Below are positions 11,190 through 23,092 of a stretch of DNA of 64,000 nucleotides, piece after piece. The stretch covers positions 24,931,741-24,995,740 of the forward strand of contig CM041465.1 in assembly GCA_023213395.1 (NCBI GenBank). The letters are read 5' to 3'. The position numbers and the translations under genes were made by a program. Source of the DNA: Cycas panzhihuaensis. Lineage: Eukaryota > Cycadophyta. Numbering within the stretch: position 1 is the first letter of the stretch; every line of letters starts with the position of its first letter. The notes beneath the pieces were generated by a model that saw only the letters and a list, made by a program, of their open reading frames with translations, had not been told where the DNA came from and searched no databases.

Positions 11190-12100
11190 CCTAAGGAATA
11201 GGTACAATGATGTATTCCAAGAGCCAAAAGAGCTGCCCTCTAAAAGGGTAATTGAACATGAAATCCAACTAGTTGTTGATTCACCTTTGCCAAATTTTAG
11301 TCTTTACCGAAACTCAGTTTTGGAGAATAAAGAGATTAAGAGGCAGATTTAAGAACTCTTAGAATAAGGAGTGATCAAATTGAGTTGTTCCCCATGTGGT
11401 TCACCTATTGTTTTGGTGCCAAAGAAAGATGGAAGATGGAGAATGTGAATTGACTACTAGTCTTTGAACAAGATCACCATAAAGAATATACATCCCTTAC
11501 CACGGATAGATGACTTGTTGGACCAGTTGTAGTCGGCAAGATATTTCAACAAAATGGACCTAAAATCAGGCTACCATCAGGTTCAAATCTAAGAGGAGGA
11601 TACTTGGAAGATAGCCTTCAAATCGAAGAAAGGATTTTTCGAATGGTTAGTGATGCCGTTTGGTCTGTGAAATGCACCTGCCACCTTCATGAGGTTGATG
11701 AATGAGGTATTAAGACCCTTTATTGATGACTTTGTAATTGTTTATCTAGATGATATTCTAATTTTTAGCCATACTTGGGAGGAGCACCTCCAACATGTCG
11801 AGCAAGTGCTCAAAGTTCTCCAAGAGCAGCAGTTGAAACTCAATCTAAAGAAGTGCAAGTTTGGAAAGCAATCTCTCATCTTCTTAGGTTTTGTGGTTGG
11901 AGGAGGAGAATTGAAGATTGACCTAGCAAAGATTAAAGTCATTCTTAATTGGCCCACATCCAAGGTAATCATAGAGGTAAGAAGTTTCATTGGTGCATGT
12001 CAATATTTAAGAAATTTTATTTTCAGATTCTCTCAAATTGCAACACCTCTTCATGCATTAATGGGAGGACATGCAAAGTTTCATTGGGAGAATGAATAAG
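11190..12100 (+). pseudogene. N1 reverse transcriptase
   Basis: The frame shows the RT blocks in order: GSPIVLVPKKDGRWRM (about 11400), ARYFNKMDLKSGYHQVQI (about 11540), FGL-NAPATFMRLM (about 11660) and the catalytic YLDD at 11743-11754, then KCKFGKQSLIFLGFVV. All belong to one frame with stops at positions where Gln, Arg, Cys or Trp is expected. The longest intact piece is 11689-12099. The catalytic Asp pair is preserved, so the enzyme was killed by nonsense changes and not by loss of the active site. Confidence 0.9.
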
Positions 12101-12540
12101 AAAAAGCTTTCAGGCTTTCGAAGTAGAAAATTTGTGAGGCACCAGTGTTAGATTTACCCTCATTATAGAAGCTATTTGAATTGGAGACTAATGCTTCAGG
12201 CTATGCCATAGGAGCAGTATTGAAGCAAGAAGGAAAACGGATAACATACCATTTAGAGACATTTAATGGAGTTGTCATAAACTACCCAACTTATGATAAG
12301 GAGCTCTATGCATTACACCAAGTAGTGAAGCATTAGAGACCATATTTGTTACGAAAAGAAGTGGTCATCTACACTGACCACAAGCCTTTACAATTCTTGT
12401 AGACTCAATCCAAATTGCAGCAGGCTAGGCACATGAAATGGATGTCCCATTTACAGCAGTTTCACATCGTGGTTAAATACAAGAAAGGAACAACGAATAA
12501 GATTGCAGACTTGCTATCCAGACCTTCTCAATAGCAAGGT
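12100..12540 (+). pseudogene. N1 RNase H
   Basis: This runs on from the RT in the same frame. The first catalytic block reads FELETNASGYAIGAVL where the family has ETDASG, so the first catalytic Asp is Asn (GAT to AAT, a G-to-A change). The block VVIYTDHKPLQFL keeps its Asp, and KIADLLSRPS closes the domain (usual NxxADxLSR). Stops fall at Gln or Trp positions (NE-EKAF, KH-RPYLL, FL-TQS). Confidence 0.85.
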
Positions 12541-12559
12541 ATTTCCAGTTTGTTGGTAG

Positions 12560-13700
12560 TTATGCAATTTCAACCTTTCTGCCATGATGAATATGTTGAT
12601 TTGTACTTGAAAGATGAGGCATTCAAGCCTATCTTTGAGGAACTATAGTAAGGAAAAGTAGTTGCTGATTTCTAACTAAAAGATAGACTTCTTTTCAAGC
12701 AAGACAAGCTTTACATTCCAAAGCATGCAGACTGAATGAAGTAGATAAGAGAAGCTCACACCTCTCGAGTTACAAGACACTTTGGAGTGGGAAAGACATT
12801 GCTAAACTTGCAGTGATATATGTATTGGTCAAATATGCAACAAGATGTGACTACAGTAGTACAAGGGTGTACATTATGTAGCACATCAAAGCTGGCCAAT
12901 AGGAAGTTTGGATTATACATTCAACTTCCTATTCCATCACGACCGTGGGAGAGTATCTCCATGGATTTCCTCAGAGGACTACCACGAACAAAAAAATAGT
13001 ATGGATTATTTGTTTGTAGTTGTTGATTGGTTCAGTAAAATGGTGATGTTGATTCCCTATAAAAAGACACATACAGGAGTAGACATAGCTAGATTATTTT
13101 TCCAACATATTTAGAAGTATTTTGGACTTCCCAACTCAATCATTTCTGATCGAGATAGCAGATTTCTAAGTCATTTTTGGTAAACACTTTGGGAAATGAT
13201 GGATACGAAGCTAAAGATGAGCATGACTTTTTATCCTCAAATAGATAGCCAGACTGAGGTTGTCAACAGGACATTGGTACAGCTGTTGTGAGGATATAAT
13301 GTTAAGCATCCGAAGAGTTTGGATGAAAATCTCCCATACTTACAATTTGCATTCAATAGAGCTATCCATAGCTTAACCCAGAAATCACCATTTGAGGTAT
13401 GTTTGGGATTTTTGCCTGCAAGTCCTTTCGATCTAGAATTTTCTACTCAATTTTCTGCAGGAAATGGAAAGGAGGAAGAAGGAGATGAAAAGGCACAAAG
13501 ATTCTTGGAAAGAATCAGAAAAATCCATCAACAGGTTGAAGAGCAGCTTCAAAAATCTCAATAGAGATACAAACAACAGGATGATGCACATAGAACCAAC
13601 CATTCCTTTAAGGAAGGAGATAGAGTTTGGTTGCACCTCAGTAAGAAAAGATTACAAGGTGAATGCAAAATGCTAAAGCTTATATGATATGGTCCTTTTA
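12560..13700 (+). pseudogene. N1 integrase
   Basis: The N-terminal zinc-binding region reads REAHTSRVTRHFGVGKTLL then GCTLCSTSK (HHCC pattern). Core blocks follow: SMDFLRGLP (first Asp), ISDRDSRFLSHFW (second Asp) and YPQIDSQTEVVNRTL (Glu). The C-terminal part has LPYLQFAFNRAIHSLTQKSP and GDRVWLHLSKKRL. All catalytic residues are present; stops lie between them. Open pieces are 12908-13114 and 13319-13564. The frame at 13464-13676 overlaps and is a shadow. Confidence 0.88.
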
Positions 13701-14056
13701 CAATCCTGAAGAAAATTGAGGAAAATGCTTTCTAGCTTGAACTTCCAAAATTCAAGAAAATATATTCCATAATGAATGTCGAGAATCTGAAGATGTTCAA
13801 GCCATCCATATTGGATGAAGATGAAGATAAAGTTCCACTCTTACCAAATCCAGAGGAGTTGCAAATAGAGAAAGAGGAACCAATACAAAATGATTGCATT
13901 CTTCAAAGGAAGAAGACCAAGACTCGAAGAGGCATAATCAAGTCCTTTAGAATTACAGAAAAAGGACAAGTACCTAGCAAAGCAAAATGGTACAATAAGG
14001 AGATAGGGAAAAATCAAATTCCCTCATCTATAACTATAAAGTTCATGAGGCCATAA
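13700..14056 (+). pseudogene. N1 pol C-terminal tail
   Basis: After GPFTILKKIEENAF the frame passes a stop and stays open at 13772-14056, with an acidic stretch (LDEDEDKVPLLPNPEELQIEKEEP) and a basic end (KKTKTRRGIIKSF...KAKWYNKEIG). In chromoviruses this is where a chromodomain sits. The order TRRG...W... is suggestive, but the aromatic cage and the usual WKG(L/Y) segment are not clear, so I do not call a chromodomain. Confidence 0.6.
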
Positions 14057-14062
14057 ACTCCT

Positions 14063-14074
14063 AAAAAATGGGAG
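14063..14074 (+). other. Polypurine tract of N1
   Basis: AAAAAATGGGAG lies three bases before the 3' LTR. It is the likely plus-strand primer, interrupted by one T. Confidence 0.6.
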
Positions 14075-14077
14075 TTC

Positions 14078-15181
14078 TGATCCATTTTTAGATCTTTAAG
14101 TTCATAACACTCTTAAAATACCTTATTTTTCATGTTTATGGTCTTCATTTAGTAGAAAAATGCCTTAAAAGACTTAAAAAATGCAAAAGAAGGTGCAACT
14201 ACAACTGCTACCTAGGTGCTACCACTACGACCCAGGTGTATCCAATGCTACCCAGGTGCTACCACTGCTACCCAGGTGCTATCACTACGACCCAAGTGCT
14301 ACCACTATGACCCAAGTGCATCCATTATGACCCAGGTGCTACCACTGCGACCCGGGTGCTACCCAGGTGCATCCACTGCGACCTGAGGTGTGAAAAATGA
14401 AAAAAATAAAAAAATGACAATGATTTTGGCGGGGTAAAAGAAGTCTGTTTCATACAAAATTTTAGGAGGATCTTCTCACATGTGTCCTTTACACCATTAA
14501 AGAGAAAAAACTCCTAATTAAAAGGATTTAATCAAGATTTCTTTAATTATTTTGAATCCGTTGTAAAATAAAAAAATAGAAAACCTGTTGCAAAATAAAA
14601 ACGCATTATAGGCTTTTATAAATCTTGGCACTAAGGATAGAGAGAGAGGATGCTACAACCATAGACGTAGTACATGGAGAAAGATTCAAGGAAAGTGGTC
14701 CAAAATTACTTTCTGAAAAGAGAAAACAAGTCTAAAAATAGAAATACTACATAAGAGAGAAAAAAGAATGGAAATGCAATAGAACAACACCCAAAATCTG
14801 TTGTGGGGATTGTGAAGGAGCCCAAGAAATTGAAGTTGTAGCTGAGGGAGGAAGATAGTAGCAGTAGTAGTCCAATAAAGAGATGCCAACCGGATTTTCT
14901 TCACCAAGAAAAGAGATTTTTGATTATCGGCAACCAAAACTCTTTGCAAACTTCAAAGGCAGAGGTTCCAAAGAACATGCAGTAGCTCAAGAAGCACCCA
15001 ACACTCTATTCTATTCTCCCAACTCACTGTAGCAATCCTTTGCATGCTCAATAGAGCACAAAAAGAAGGAATTTTGTAAGAAAATTTAAAATATCTTCAA
15101 TTTTATATAATATTATTGTAATTTGTTCTGGATTTGTTTCAATTGGATTAAGTCTTCACTTTTCAATTTAAATTCAGATCA
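14078..15181 (+). repeat. 3' LTR of N1
   Basis: TGATCCATTTTT...TTCAGATCA, followed by the TTCAC duplication at 15182-15186. Its minisatellite at 14196-14391 is slightly longer than in the 5' copy, which fits the 13-bp overall length difference. Confidence 0.93.
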
Positions 15182-15186
15182 TTCAC

Positions 15187-16240
15187 TCACTCATACTTAA
15201 TAACCTTCACATATGTCAAGAGTGGGGTAATAGATTCCTAAACCATATGCTCCATACTCTTGGAAATGGCCCATTACTACCCATGGTCCACCTCTTATAA
15301 TTAACCAACAAGGTCACTTTGGATAACTTATTAGCTATGTAGCATACCCCCCCCACACACCCCATCACCCATAAGGCTTCTTACCCTAAGGGGCATTTAT
15401 ATATCACATGTCCATTATACCTTATTTTGGTTTGGTAAGAGCCCATCCTCATCCATCTTATCCCATATATACCCCTTTTTGTTGAGTCAATGGGGCACTT
15501 AGATCATACCCAAGTGGCACCTCAACCATCGTCATTACTAAGGGATAAGAGATCATGTATAGACTATAGAAGGAGGCCCTTCCCATAAGAGATCCTTCTT
15601 TCTTGACTCCCTCATTTTGTTCTTGAGTTACTTAAATTCATAGGCAAATCAATTTTAAATCCTATAACCCATGTTTAGGCCTTTACACTTGCTTGTATTG
15701 ACTATCTACTATATGATCATGTGATAATGTGACTCTTTTCTAAAACCCTTTAAGATGATGCCTTGAAGTGGTTCTATTAATTAAAGTCTACATCTATCTA
15801 CTCCTTTCAATAGTTGTTAGATACCTTCCTTAGTTATATTGATATTACTCACCCTTTTGATATAAATATTAAATCCTTGTTATCCATCAAATAAGGAGAA
15901 GAGGAGTCTTCACATAACTTTGTTCATCACTTCTAAGACTTAGTTCATATCTCACAATCCCCCTTAGATGATAACCTGCTTTGTGAATTGTTTACTAGTG
16001 CCTTGAGACCTCAAGTCCATATCGAAGTCCCCAAGTTAATGCTTACATCATCTGAGGATATAATTGAGAAGTGCCTTACTTTCAAAGCCTTATAGATTTA
16101 ACTAGGAGTCAAGAAACTATCTAAACCATCTACTTCCAAATATGAACTTACCTCTTTAACCAAAACTAAAATATCTTAAGGTGATCACATATACGATCAT
16201 CTCATTTCTACCATTTGAGCCCTTGAAAGATTGATCAACA
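15187..16240 (+). pseudogene. E0 gag, capsid region
   Basis: This resumes the E0 gag after N1. The Pro-rich part (YAPYSWKWPITTHGPPLI) matches the C segment near 42790-42960. The capsid block near 15755-15830 reads DALKWFYQLKSTSIYSF, directly comparable with DALKWFYHLSAHSIHSF of C. It continues with HPFDINIKSLLSIKQGEEES (C: RPFESGMKSLLSLKQGHDEM) and SALRPQVHIEVPKLM (C: NALRLEVHVEVLKMG). It has frequent stops and some frame changes. This collinearity is the best evidence that E0 and C belong to one family. Confidence 0.82.
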
Positions 16241-16990
16241 CTAAATTATAGGTCGATCCTACTCCCAATCTTGAAATTAAAAAGGAAGCAAAAATTATCC
16301 ATTTTTTTGAATAAAATAAGGGCCAAGCCATGAATACCATTCCTCCCAAGAATGTGCCATGGTGCTCTTACCATTAAATAGACACTCACAATCGAGAAGA
16401 GGGTAACAGACTTAAATATATCCTTCATCATGGTTAGGCCAATAAAAAAACTACTTCTAGACCTAATCAAGACTAGTTGATTCATAAGGACCTATTACCT
16501 AACCATACTAAGAAGGTGGCTAAAGATAAGGGTGAGGCTAAATCCTGAGATGACCATGACTTTTTAGGCTTCAATTTTGAACCTCTACTTAAAAGCTACC
16601 CCCCTCCTCTCACCCCAAGGGACATGACCCTAGAAACGACAATCCTTAAAACAAACCAACTACGAAGGGGGAAGAACCCAAAAAGACTATTAATATAATA
16701 GAAACTTGTAAAGGCCCTACCTTAGTAAAATCCCATGGCCTAGATACTCCACCTAAGGATAAGTCTTCAGACTCACCTCCTCGATTAACAATCATACCTA
16801 GTCATTTTAGGTCTATACCATAACTTAACAAGGAAGGATTTTTCTCACTAGTAGAATAGCTAAAGACTATTCTTACTAGAATCATGGTTATGGATATCTT
16901 GAAAAGTTTCCTTGATCAAAGGAAACCTCTTTTAGATACCTTAAGAGTCCCTATACCTAGTTTTCTTGGAAACCCTACCATGGTCTTCAA
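16240..16990 (+). pseudogene. E0 gag C-terminus: Cys/His cluster and linker
   Basis: PWCSYH-IDTHNREE at about 16360-16400 corresponds to KWCSIHGECFHDDSRC of C, a C-x2-H...H...C cluster used by this group in place of the usual zinc knuckle. About 60 bp later LIHKDLLPNHTKKVAKDKGE matches QLVHKDPFPKHGERDRN of C. The final Cys is lost and stops are dense. The rest to about 16990 is too decayed to align confidently. Confidence 0.68.
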
Positions 16991-17420
16991 TTAAACTCTA
17001 TTACCTAGTGAAGAGGAATGAAATCATAATACGACCATTCCTTTCTATATTAAAATAATGAAAGATGATATCAAAATTAAGAGGTATATAATAGATAAAG
17101 GTTCTTTCATTAACATTATCCCTTTTTACCTCTTAGAGGATCTTGGAATTTATGCCTGTGAGTTAGTTGATTGAGTTTGTTAAGGTTACAACAAGAATTA
17201 AAAAACCCAATTGGTAAAGTCACTCTCCATCTTACTTTAGTAGGTAAGAACATTATAGTGGAAGTCACCATCATTAAGTTTGATCACGAGATCAATATGC
17301 TTTAGGGCTAACCATGGATCAATCAAATGTTAGCAATTTGTTCCCCATTATTTGGGGAACTCAAGTTTATCCATGAGAGAGAGCTTAAAGTTGCTTATAT
17401 AGAAATCCATCCCATTAATT
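16990..17420 (+). pseudogene. E0 protease remnant
   Basis: Around 17075-17160 a frame reads IKRYIIDKGSFINIIPFYLL then EDLGI. This matches the C protease block RRTVVNNGSSVNAMPLRVMQ followed by ELGI. The catalytic Asp is present in E0 (I-D-K-G) although the second position is Lys. Downstream wording resembling WINQMLAICSPLFGELKFIH near 17315-17370 matches WLDQMGAVCSTLWGQLKFVH in C. Confidence 0.75.
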
Positions 17421-18230
17421 AAAATCATTCAAGAAGAAGGAGAGACCTTATCTCCTTTTGTCTCTCTAAGGTTTATCTAATATTTTGACATAAAGTTTAT
17501 GCTTCAACCTAGTGATAGGGAAGTTAAACCAATCTACATGAATACTACCACCTTCTTGTAGGACACCTCCCTTCCTAATCATATGGAAATTCTCTCATAT
17601 GATGAGTTGGTTTGAACTCATATTTAGGTCCAAATTCTCTTAGTCATATTTTAACCTAATCAAGCATGCAATCCTAATTTGATATCCTAGCATAACTTGA
17701 TTTGAGGTATCCTATTTAGACAATCCCTTCATAAATGACATATACTCTTTTTGATGATATCCCTTTTATATTAGTTCCTTCATCACCATAAGTAACTACC
17801 TAAAACTAGCTCCCTCATGTTCCTCATTATGAGCCCCACTTGCTCCCTAAGAGCATCTCTTACTTGAATTGTTTTGAGAATGACAAAGCTATTCTTGAAC
17901 ATTTGATAGGATCTTCTCCTAATCTTCCATCTAATCATTACAAATTTAGTTTTTCCAAATATATCCACTCTAACCCACCCTTATTAACTTATTACCACTA
18001 GCTCACTTCTTTGTCATTACTACTCAATATGGCTCCTCCTTACTTTGAAAAAGGAAATACTATGTTAGTTAAAGATACCATTAACATTAACTTAGAAACT
18101 CAAGAGGAACCCAAAGTAATCAAGCTTGGTGCTAGTTGTTCCATTTCAAAAGTGAAACAATTACCTGACCTTTTTATCAAGTTTTCTTCTTCCTTTGCCT
18201 AGGATTAATCTGACATGAAGGAACTTCATC
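17420..18230 (+). pseudogene. E0 protease-RT linker
   Basis: The open stretch 18011-18202 begins MAPPYFEKGNTM in its second part and corresponds to LAPLHFEEGNAMCMGATQDI of C. The shared features are the acidic-to-hydrophobic pattern, a KVIKLG/KVIKVG block and a pre-RT region matching the one before FAWDYTDMKGID in C. Upstream, 17420-18000 is poorly preserved. This linker has no enzymatic function that I know of. Confidence 0.62.
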
Positions 18231-19542
18231 TGAATATCATGGTTCATAATATTACTACTATACTAGAGGCCAAACCCAAATGTCACAAATAGAGGCAGAT
18301 CCATCCTTGAATTTTTGTTGCTATTAAACAAGAGGTGAAGAAACTCCTCAAAGTAAGATTCATTGAATCAATTGACTATTCTTAATAGGTATTTAACATC
18401 ATCCCCATTACTAGAAAAAATGGCTTTATTTAGATTTACATTGATTTCTGAAATATAAATGATTCATACCGCTATGATAACATTTCACTCTACTTCATTG
18501 ATAAAACATAGGATTCTTTTTAAAGTAATATCCATTATGGATGGTTTTCTAGGGTATAACTAAATCCTTATTTCTCTTAAAGACCACCATAAGACCACTT
18601 TTACTATATTGTGGGATATATTTATTTATAAGGTTATCTCATTTGGCCTAAAAAGTACTAGTATAACTTACTAGTGGGCCATGGTTTTTATTTTTCATGA
18701 CTTATTTAGAAACACCATAGCAATCTACCTTGATGACATGCTAGTTTTATTAAATCATTGAGAGTATCATATCTATGAATTAAGAACCATTTTGTAATGT
18801 TGTTAAAGATATCAACTTTGTCTAATCCCTGACAAATGTATTTTTGTAGTCACCTTTAGGAATATGCTTGATAACATTCTTTCTGAAGATGGTATCAAGG
18901 TGGATATAGATAAAATTGTACTTAATAAAAATGCCTCCACCTCATACTAAAAAATAAGTTAAATCTCATTCATAGAAACTTGACATTTTACATCAATTTC
19001 TTGTTTCACTCTTAATGCTAAGCCTCTAACCAACCTTCTCAAAAAAATTGTTCCTATCAAATGGAACCTAATTACTTAGGAATCCTTTGACAAACTCAAA
19101 TAGGTGTTGATCTCAACTCTTGCACTTACATCACTATGCTTTAATAAGATATTCATTTTATACACCTCTTCCATGAAAGTATCTCTTGGTGCCATGCTAT
19201 CCTAGGAAGATGAGCTTGTAAGAGAATAAGCTATTTACTTCATCAATTACACTTTGGTCACTATAGATCTTAACCACTCTTTATCTAAGAAAGAATATTT
19301 GGCCTTAGTTTATACCGCTAAAAAACTATAATATTACCTATTAAGTAATACTACTCTTATGATCACTTAGTCTAATCTAGTTTGTCTTCTTCTCACTAGC
19401 ATTAACCTAACTAAATAAGCTAGTAGATGGGCCTTACTATTAAAATAATTTAAATTATTAATGATTAATCATATGTTGAAAAAGATAATGGTTATTATCG
19501 AGCCACTTGCTGCAACACCACTTCCTAATCATAATTCTATTA
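18230..19542 (+). pseudogene. E0 RT and RNase H remnant
   Basis: Recognisable RT blocks include VKKLLKVRFIESIDYS (C: VEKLLDAGLVTSIDYP), FNIIPITRKNGFI (C: SNIVPVAKKNGAI), ISLYFID, NPYFS and, near 18720-18745, AIYLDDMLVLL, which carries the catalytic D-D pair. The RNase H part has FILYTSSMKVSLGAMLS near 19150-19200 and ERIFGLSL (C: EKEFLSLV). The end at 19480-19542 reads KIMVIIEPLAATPLPNHNSI, the RNase H-integrase linker, cut there by element A. Many frame changes are needed. Confidence 0.75.
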
Positions 19543-19854
19543 TGAAAGAGGTTAATGTATTAAGGTCATTTGTGTAGATTAATTAAGTAACCTTAGGATA
19601 TATTGTTAGCATTAGTCTCTTAGTGAAATATACTTTATGTGCATTAAGATGTAATTTCAGGTTTATGTCATTAGGCGGGAAAATCCTAACCTTAATATTC
19701 ACCCTCAATAATAAAGGGTGAAATCTCAAGGAGGGAGTCATTATTTATTCTCACCTTTAAGCTTTATTCTCATATCTTGTTTCATCTCTTTTTCATTCTC
19801 CATTACCATTGTGTATATGTGAGTGATTTATTCCCTAAATCCATCATTTCTTCA
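19543..19854 (+). repeat. 5' LTR of copia A
   Basis: TGAAAGAGGTTAATG...TTTCTTCA. It is related but not identical to the LTR of F, sharing AAGGTCATT near the start and the ACTTT-TATGTGCATT segment. That makes A and F subfamilies of one copia family. Confidence 0.9.
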
Positions 19855-19856
19855 TG

Positions 19857-19868
19857 TGGTATTAGAGC
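19857..19868 (+). other. Primer binding site of A
   Basis: TGGTATTAGAGC, one mismatch from the tRNA-Met type site. It is separated from the LTR by a two-base TG spacer, the same spacer seen in F. Confidence 0.85.
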
Positions 19869-21791
19869 TAGAAGGAGATCAATTCACTCCATTCCACTTG
19901 CATGGAGTCATTTTGCCTCTCCTTCACCTTCAATATAAAGTATTGAGAGTGCACTCATTATTTTTAAAATTTTGAGATACTAACATTATATTACTTTATA
20001 TGTTACTACTTTCTCTATATGTGCAAAAATTTATAGGTAAAAAATATAGGTTTTTGAAGTCGTTTGGTTGCCAGAATAGTCTTAGAAGTATTAAAGGCCT
20101 AAAGGTTTATAAAAAGTTTAACCATCTTAGATTTTGATGAAATTTGGCATGTAGGGTCACCCTGTCAAGAGGACCATTTTTGTCTACTGGAGTAGCTTTA
20201 GATTCATCCTACAATAGTGAGGTTTAGCTAAAATAAAAGGTTAAAATTTATGGATAAGTAACTTAAGGTACTTTTCTCAATGAAATCCTTTAAACATGAG
20301 TTTAAAATCTAAAATTTTTTTGAGGGATATTAGGAGAATTTTAAGAAAAATCACATTAAATTTTATCCACTAGTTAGTGAGACCTTTGTAATTTTCTCAC
20401 GGATGTTGAATTTACCTACTCAGCTCTACAAAAGACAATATGAGGGTATTTAAGGCAGTTTTTGGCTAATTTTGGAGATGGTACAAAATGAAATGTTAAT
20501 GTACATGTCAATATGAAACTTTTAATATATTGAAGTTTGCATTCCGAGATAGTGAATTTGGCAAGATTTTGCTTTTGTGTTTTTTTCTAGACAAAACTTT
20601 TTTATGCCTTTTCAAAAATATGACTTTACCATCTTATCAGAAATGATGTTCTAAACACTTTTTTCTTCTTCCATAAATTTAAATTCCATCATTTAGGCCT
20701 TCATATTTGTAATTTTTAAAAAATTTTGCCCATTTATCATTATTTATAAATTTTATGAAAATATCATAAAATAGTGCAAAATAACATGCATGTAGATGTA
20801 GAAAAATTAGTATTTTAGTAATAAGTTGATCTTCTATTTAGCCCTTTATAGATTTTGTATTAAAATTTTTAAAAATATATTTGAAAACATTGTACTAAAG
20901 TAAGGGAAACCTTGGATTAGAAGCAACATCCAGTTCCCCTACTAAATCTAACATGCTTTTTCTATTTGTACATATTAAATAAAGCATCACATAAAGTAGT
21001 AGCAAAAACAAAGCAAGCATAAAAGGCAAGTAAGTACATTTGATAATTTTCTATTTTAGTGTTCAGTTATTTAGAAATAACTTACATTATTTCTAAAAGA
21101 AATCTCATTTATATGATTTATACCTCCAATTCTTAACTTATACACACACTCGCCTTAGTTGAAATAGACCATAGTCGGCCAAAGTTTGGGCCCTAAGGGA
21201 GGTGTGAGTTTCATGCTGGGCCTGATCTTAACCAGAATAATGGTGGAGGGACTGGTTAGCCATACTTATGGCCTTTAATAAGGGATAATCCTGATAACCA
21301 CCTGGGAAAACTGAAAACCTTAATGCAAGATTAAAATTAACTTGATCTAATATCTATCATAGCTGTGGGATACACATGTATTGTTTAACTCTTCGAAGGA
21401 GGTATATAGCTACTTACTAGTGAACTGGGTGAGGACTGGGAGTATTTGGGCTCTAATATGACTTGGATTTTATCACCAAGTGTAGGTGTAGGTATCATAG
21501 GTAAAGGCCCTAATCATATACTAGAAGCCTTAGGCATCAAAACCTCACCTACATTTAGACATAAGTTAGAGATTAGTGGTATGACACATCGCTACTCTTT
21601 GCCAGCTCTACATTAGGCCTCATTCTTACATCATTGCTTATACTCATTTTTCATAGTTATTAAAAAATACTTAATCATTGTTTGCTTCTCATCATAGCAT
21701 TCATTTCTACATCCCTACTATGCCAAGTGTACTAGCCACATGTGTTAGTGACACATACTTCTATCATCTCTTCTACTTCATCATCATCACC
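19869..21791 (+). other. Untranslated leader of A
   Basis: This 1.9-kb stretch has no coding potential. About 21140-21530 is clearly similar to the reverse complement of about 28950-29320 in F (shared pieces include CTAATATCTATCATAGC, GTGAACTGGGTGAGGA and GACTTGGATTTTATCACCAA). The leader is therefore an ancestral part of the family, possibly carrying packaging or translation signals. Confidence 0.7.
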
Positions 21792-22870
21792 ATGTCATCT
21801 CAATTTAAGCCGAATGTCAATTGCATATTGAAAGGTAAAGAAAATTGAGATTTGTGATACACTAGAGTTTAAAATATTACAAAGTATGAAGACCTTTAGA
21901 GAGTCCACTTATAGCCTACACCCATTATACTTGTAACAACTACAATATCTGCTTCTGGTGGATCCACTCTAATAGCTCCTATAGATGTCACAACCAAACT
22001 ATAATGAGAGATAGATAATGAAAAGATTCATGCAAGAATTTTGTTGGTTGCTGATCACTCCTTGTATAACTTGATTAACGAAGAGCAACAGGATACAGCT
22101 TGGAAGGTCCTTGAAGTTCTTAAGAAGAACTTTGATACCAAGTTAAATTTAAAATTTGTTCATCTTGTTCTAAAACTAAACAAATAAAAAATACAAAGGG
22201 ATAAGCTCATGAGATAATAAATCTCCTTTAACTAATAAAATAGGTAATTGATAAAGATTTTAAGGCCTAATGTATCACTTGGATATTCTTAATCCAATTA
22301 TATATACATGTCCCTGATTATAAAAACTTATTTGAAAGTCTTTTATCTAATGGAATATTGAAGACACTCAACTTTGAAGTCTTTACTAAGAAGTTTATAG
22401 AATTTGACAAGACCTTTGATGCCAACTTTGTAGCCTCTAACTCTCTTCCAAATGTAGCCTCTGAGGTGGAAGAAGAAGCTTGCTACACAAAAAATTAAGG
22501 TCTCTCTCATAGTAGAGGAAATAACTAAGTAAGAGGAAGAGGACGAAATATGGGGAATTATCCACAAGATCAACCAAACCCTTAGTCATAGCCTTGATAG
22601 TCTCAAGGCCAAGAGCCACCTTAACAAAGAGCAAGACAGTCAGGCTAAACCAACACCTTTATAAGGATTAGTAATCAAACTATTATGTGTGATTAGCATA
22701 ATTGTAAAGGACACTTTATAGAAAACTACAGAACTACTAATTATAAGTTGTCCAAGTTTAAATCAAAACATGAAGCTCACAATGTTAAAGAAACTTGTGA
22801 AAAATCCTTTAGTGGTATAGGTCTTATACAAGCAAACTTTCAAAGAATTGAGGGATCTTTAGATTCAAAT
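21792..22870 (+). pseudogene. Copia A gag
   Basis: The start ATG at 21792 begins MSSQFKPNVNCILKGKEN, aligned with the decayed start of F gag. Continuing blocks are ILLVADHSLYNLINEEQQDT and AWKVLEVLKKNFDTKLNLKF, the gag (UBN2-like) core of this family. A zinc-knuckle remnant near 22685-22735 reads NCKGHFIENYR, with the last Cys changed to Tyr. It holds many TAA/TAG/TGA codons. Its minus strand holds overlapping shadow frames at 22343-22634. Confidence 0.82.
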
Positions 22871-23092
22871 ACTATTGACCACCCATAGAGATACTTTAAA
22901 GCTTGATGTGGATATATCACTTGTGAATTCCCTTCACTAATGCCAAGACCTATTAGAATTGCATATAATGTGGCTTTAATCAATGGATAATGGATCATGG
23001 ACATATGAGCAACTCAACATATGACATGCAATTGTAGTCTATATCAAACATTTGACTCAAATATTTAAGGATTTATTCACATGGCTGATAAA
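22870..23092 (+). pseudogene. Copia A protease remnant
   Basis: Near 22985-23040 the frame reads WIMDI-ATQHMTCN, a decayed D-S/T-G aspartic protease site in which the Gly codon reads TGA. It continues to GFIHMADK, where element F is inserted in the opposite orientation. The frame resumes at 30763. Confidence 0.7.

Larger units (their letters stand above)
8146..15181 (+). mobile_element. Ty3/gypsy LTR retrotransposon N1, complete but dead
   Basis: The element is 7,036 bp long with LTRs of 1,091 and 1,104 bp, and both begin TG and end CA. A perfect 5-bp duplication TTCAC lies at 8141-8145 and 15182-15186. Order inside is gag, protease, RT, RNase H, integrase, the Ty3/gypsy order. The pol frame is almost free of indels but holds roughly 35 stops, nearly all explainable as CAA/CAG to TAA/TAG, CGA to TGA or TGG to TAG. 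It sits in the gag of E0. Confidence 0.95.

Noticed and set aside
13772-14056. Chromodomain at the end of N1 pol
   Set aside because: Right position and a loosely similar TRRG...W pattern, but the diagnostic aromatic residues and WKG segment are not visible.
15348-15375. C/A-rich run as a CRISPR-like or telomere-like repeat
   Set aside because: Irregular, not a repeated unit, and within decayed gag of E0 where the coding sense is Pro-rich.
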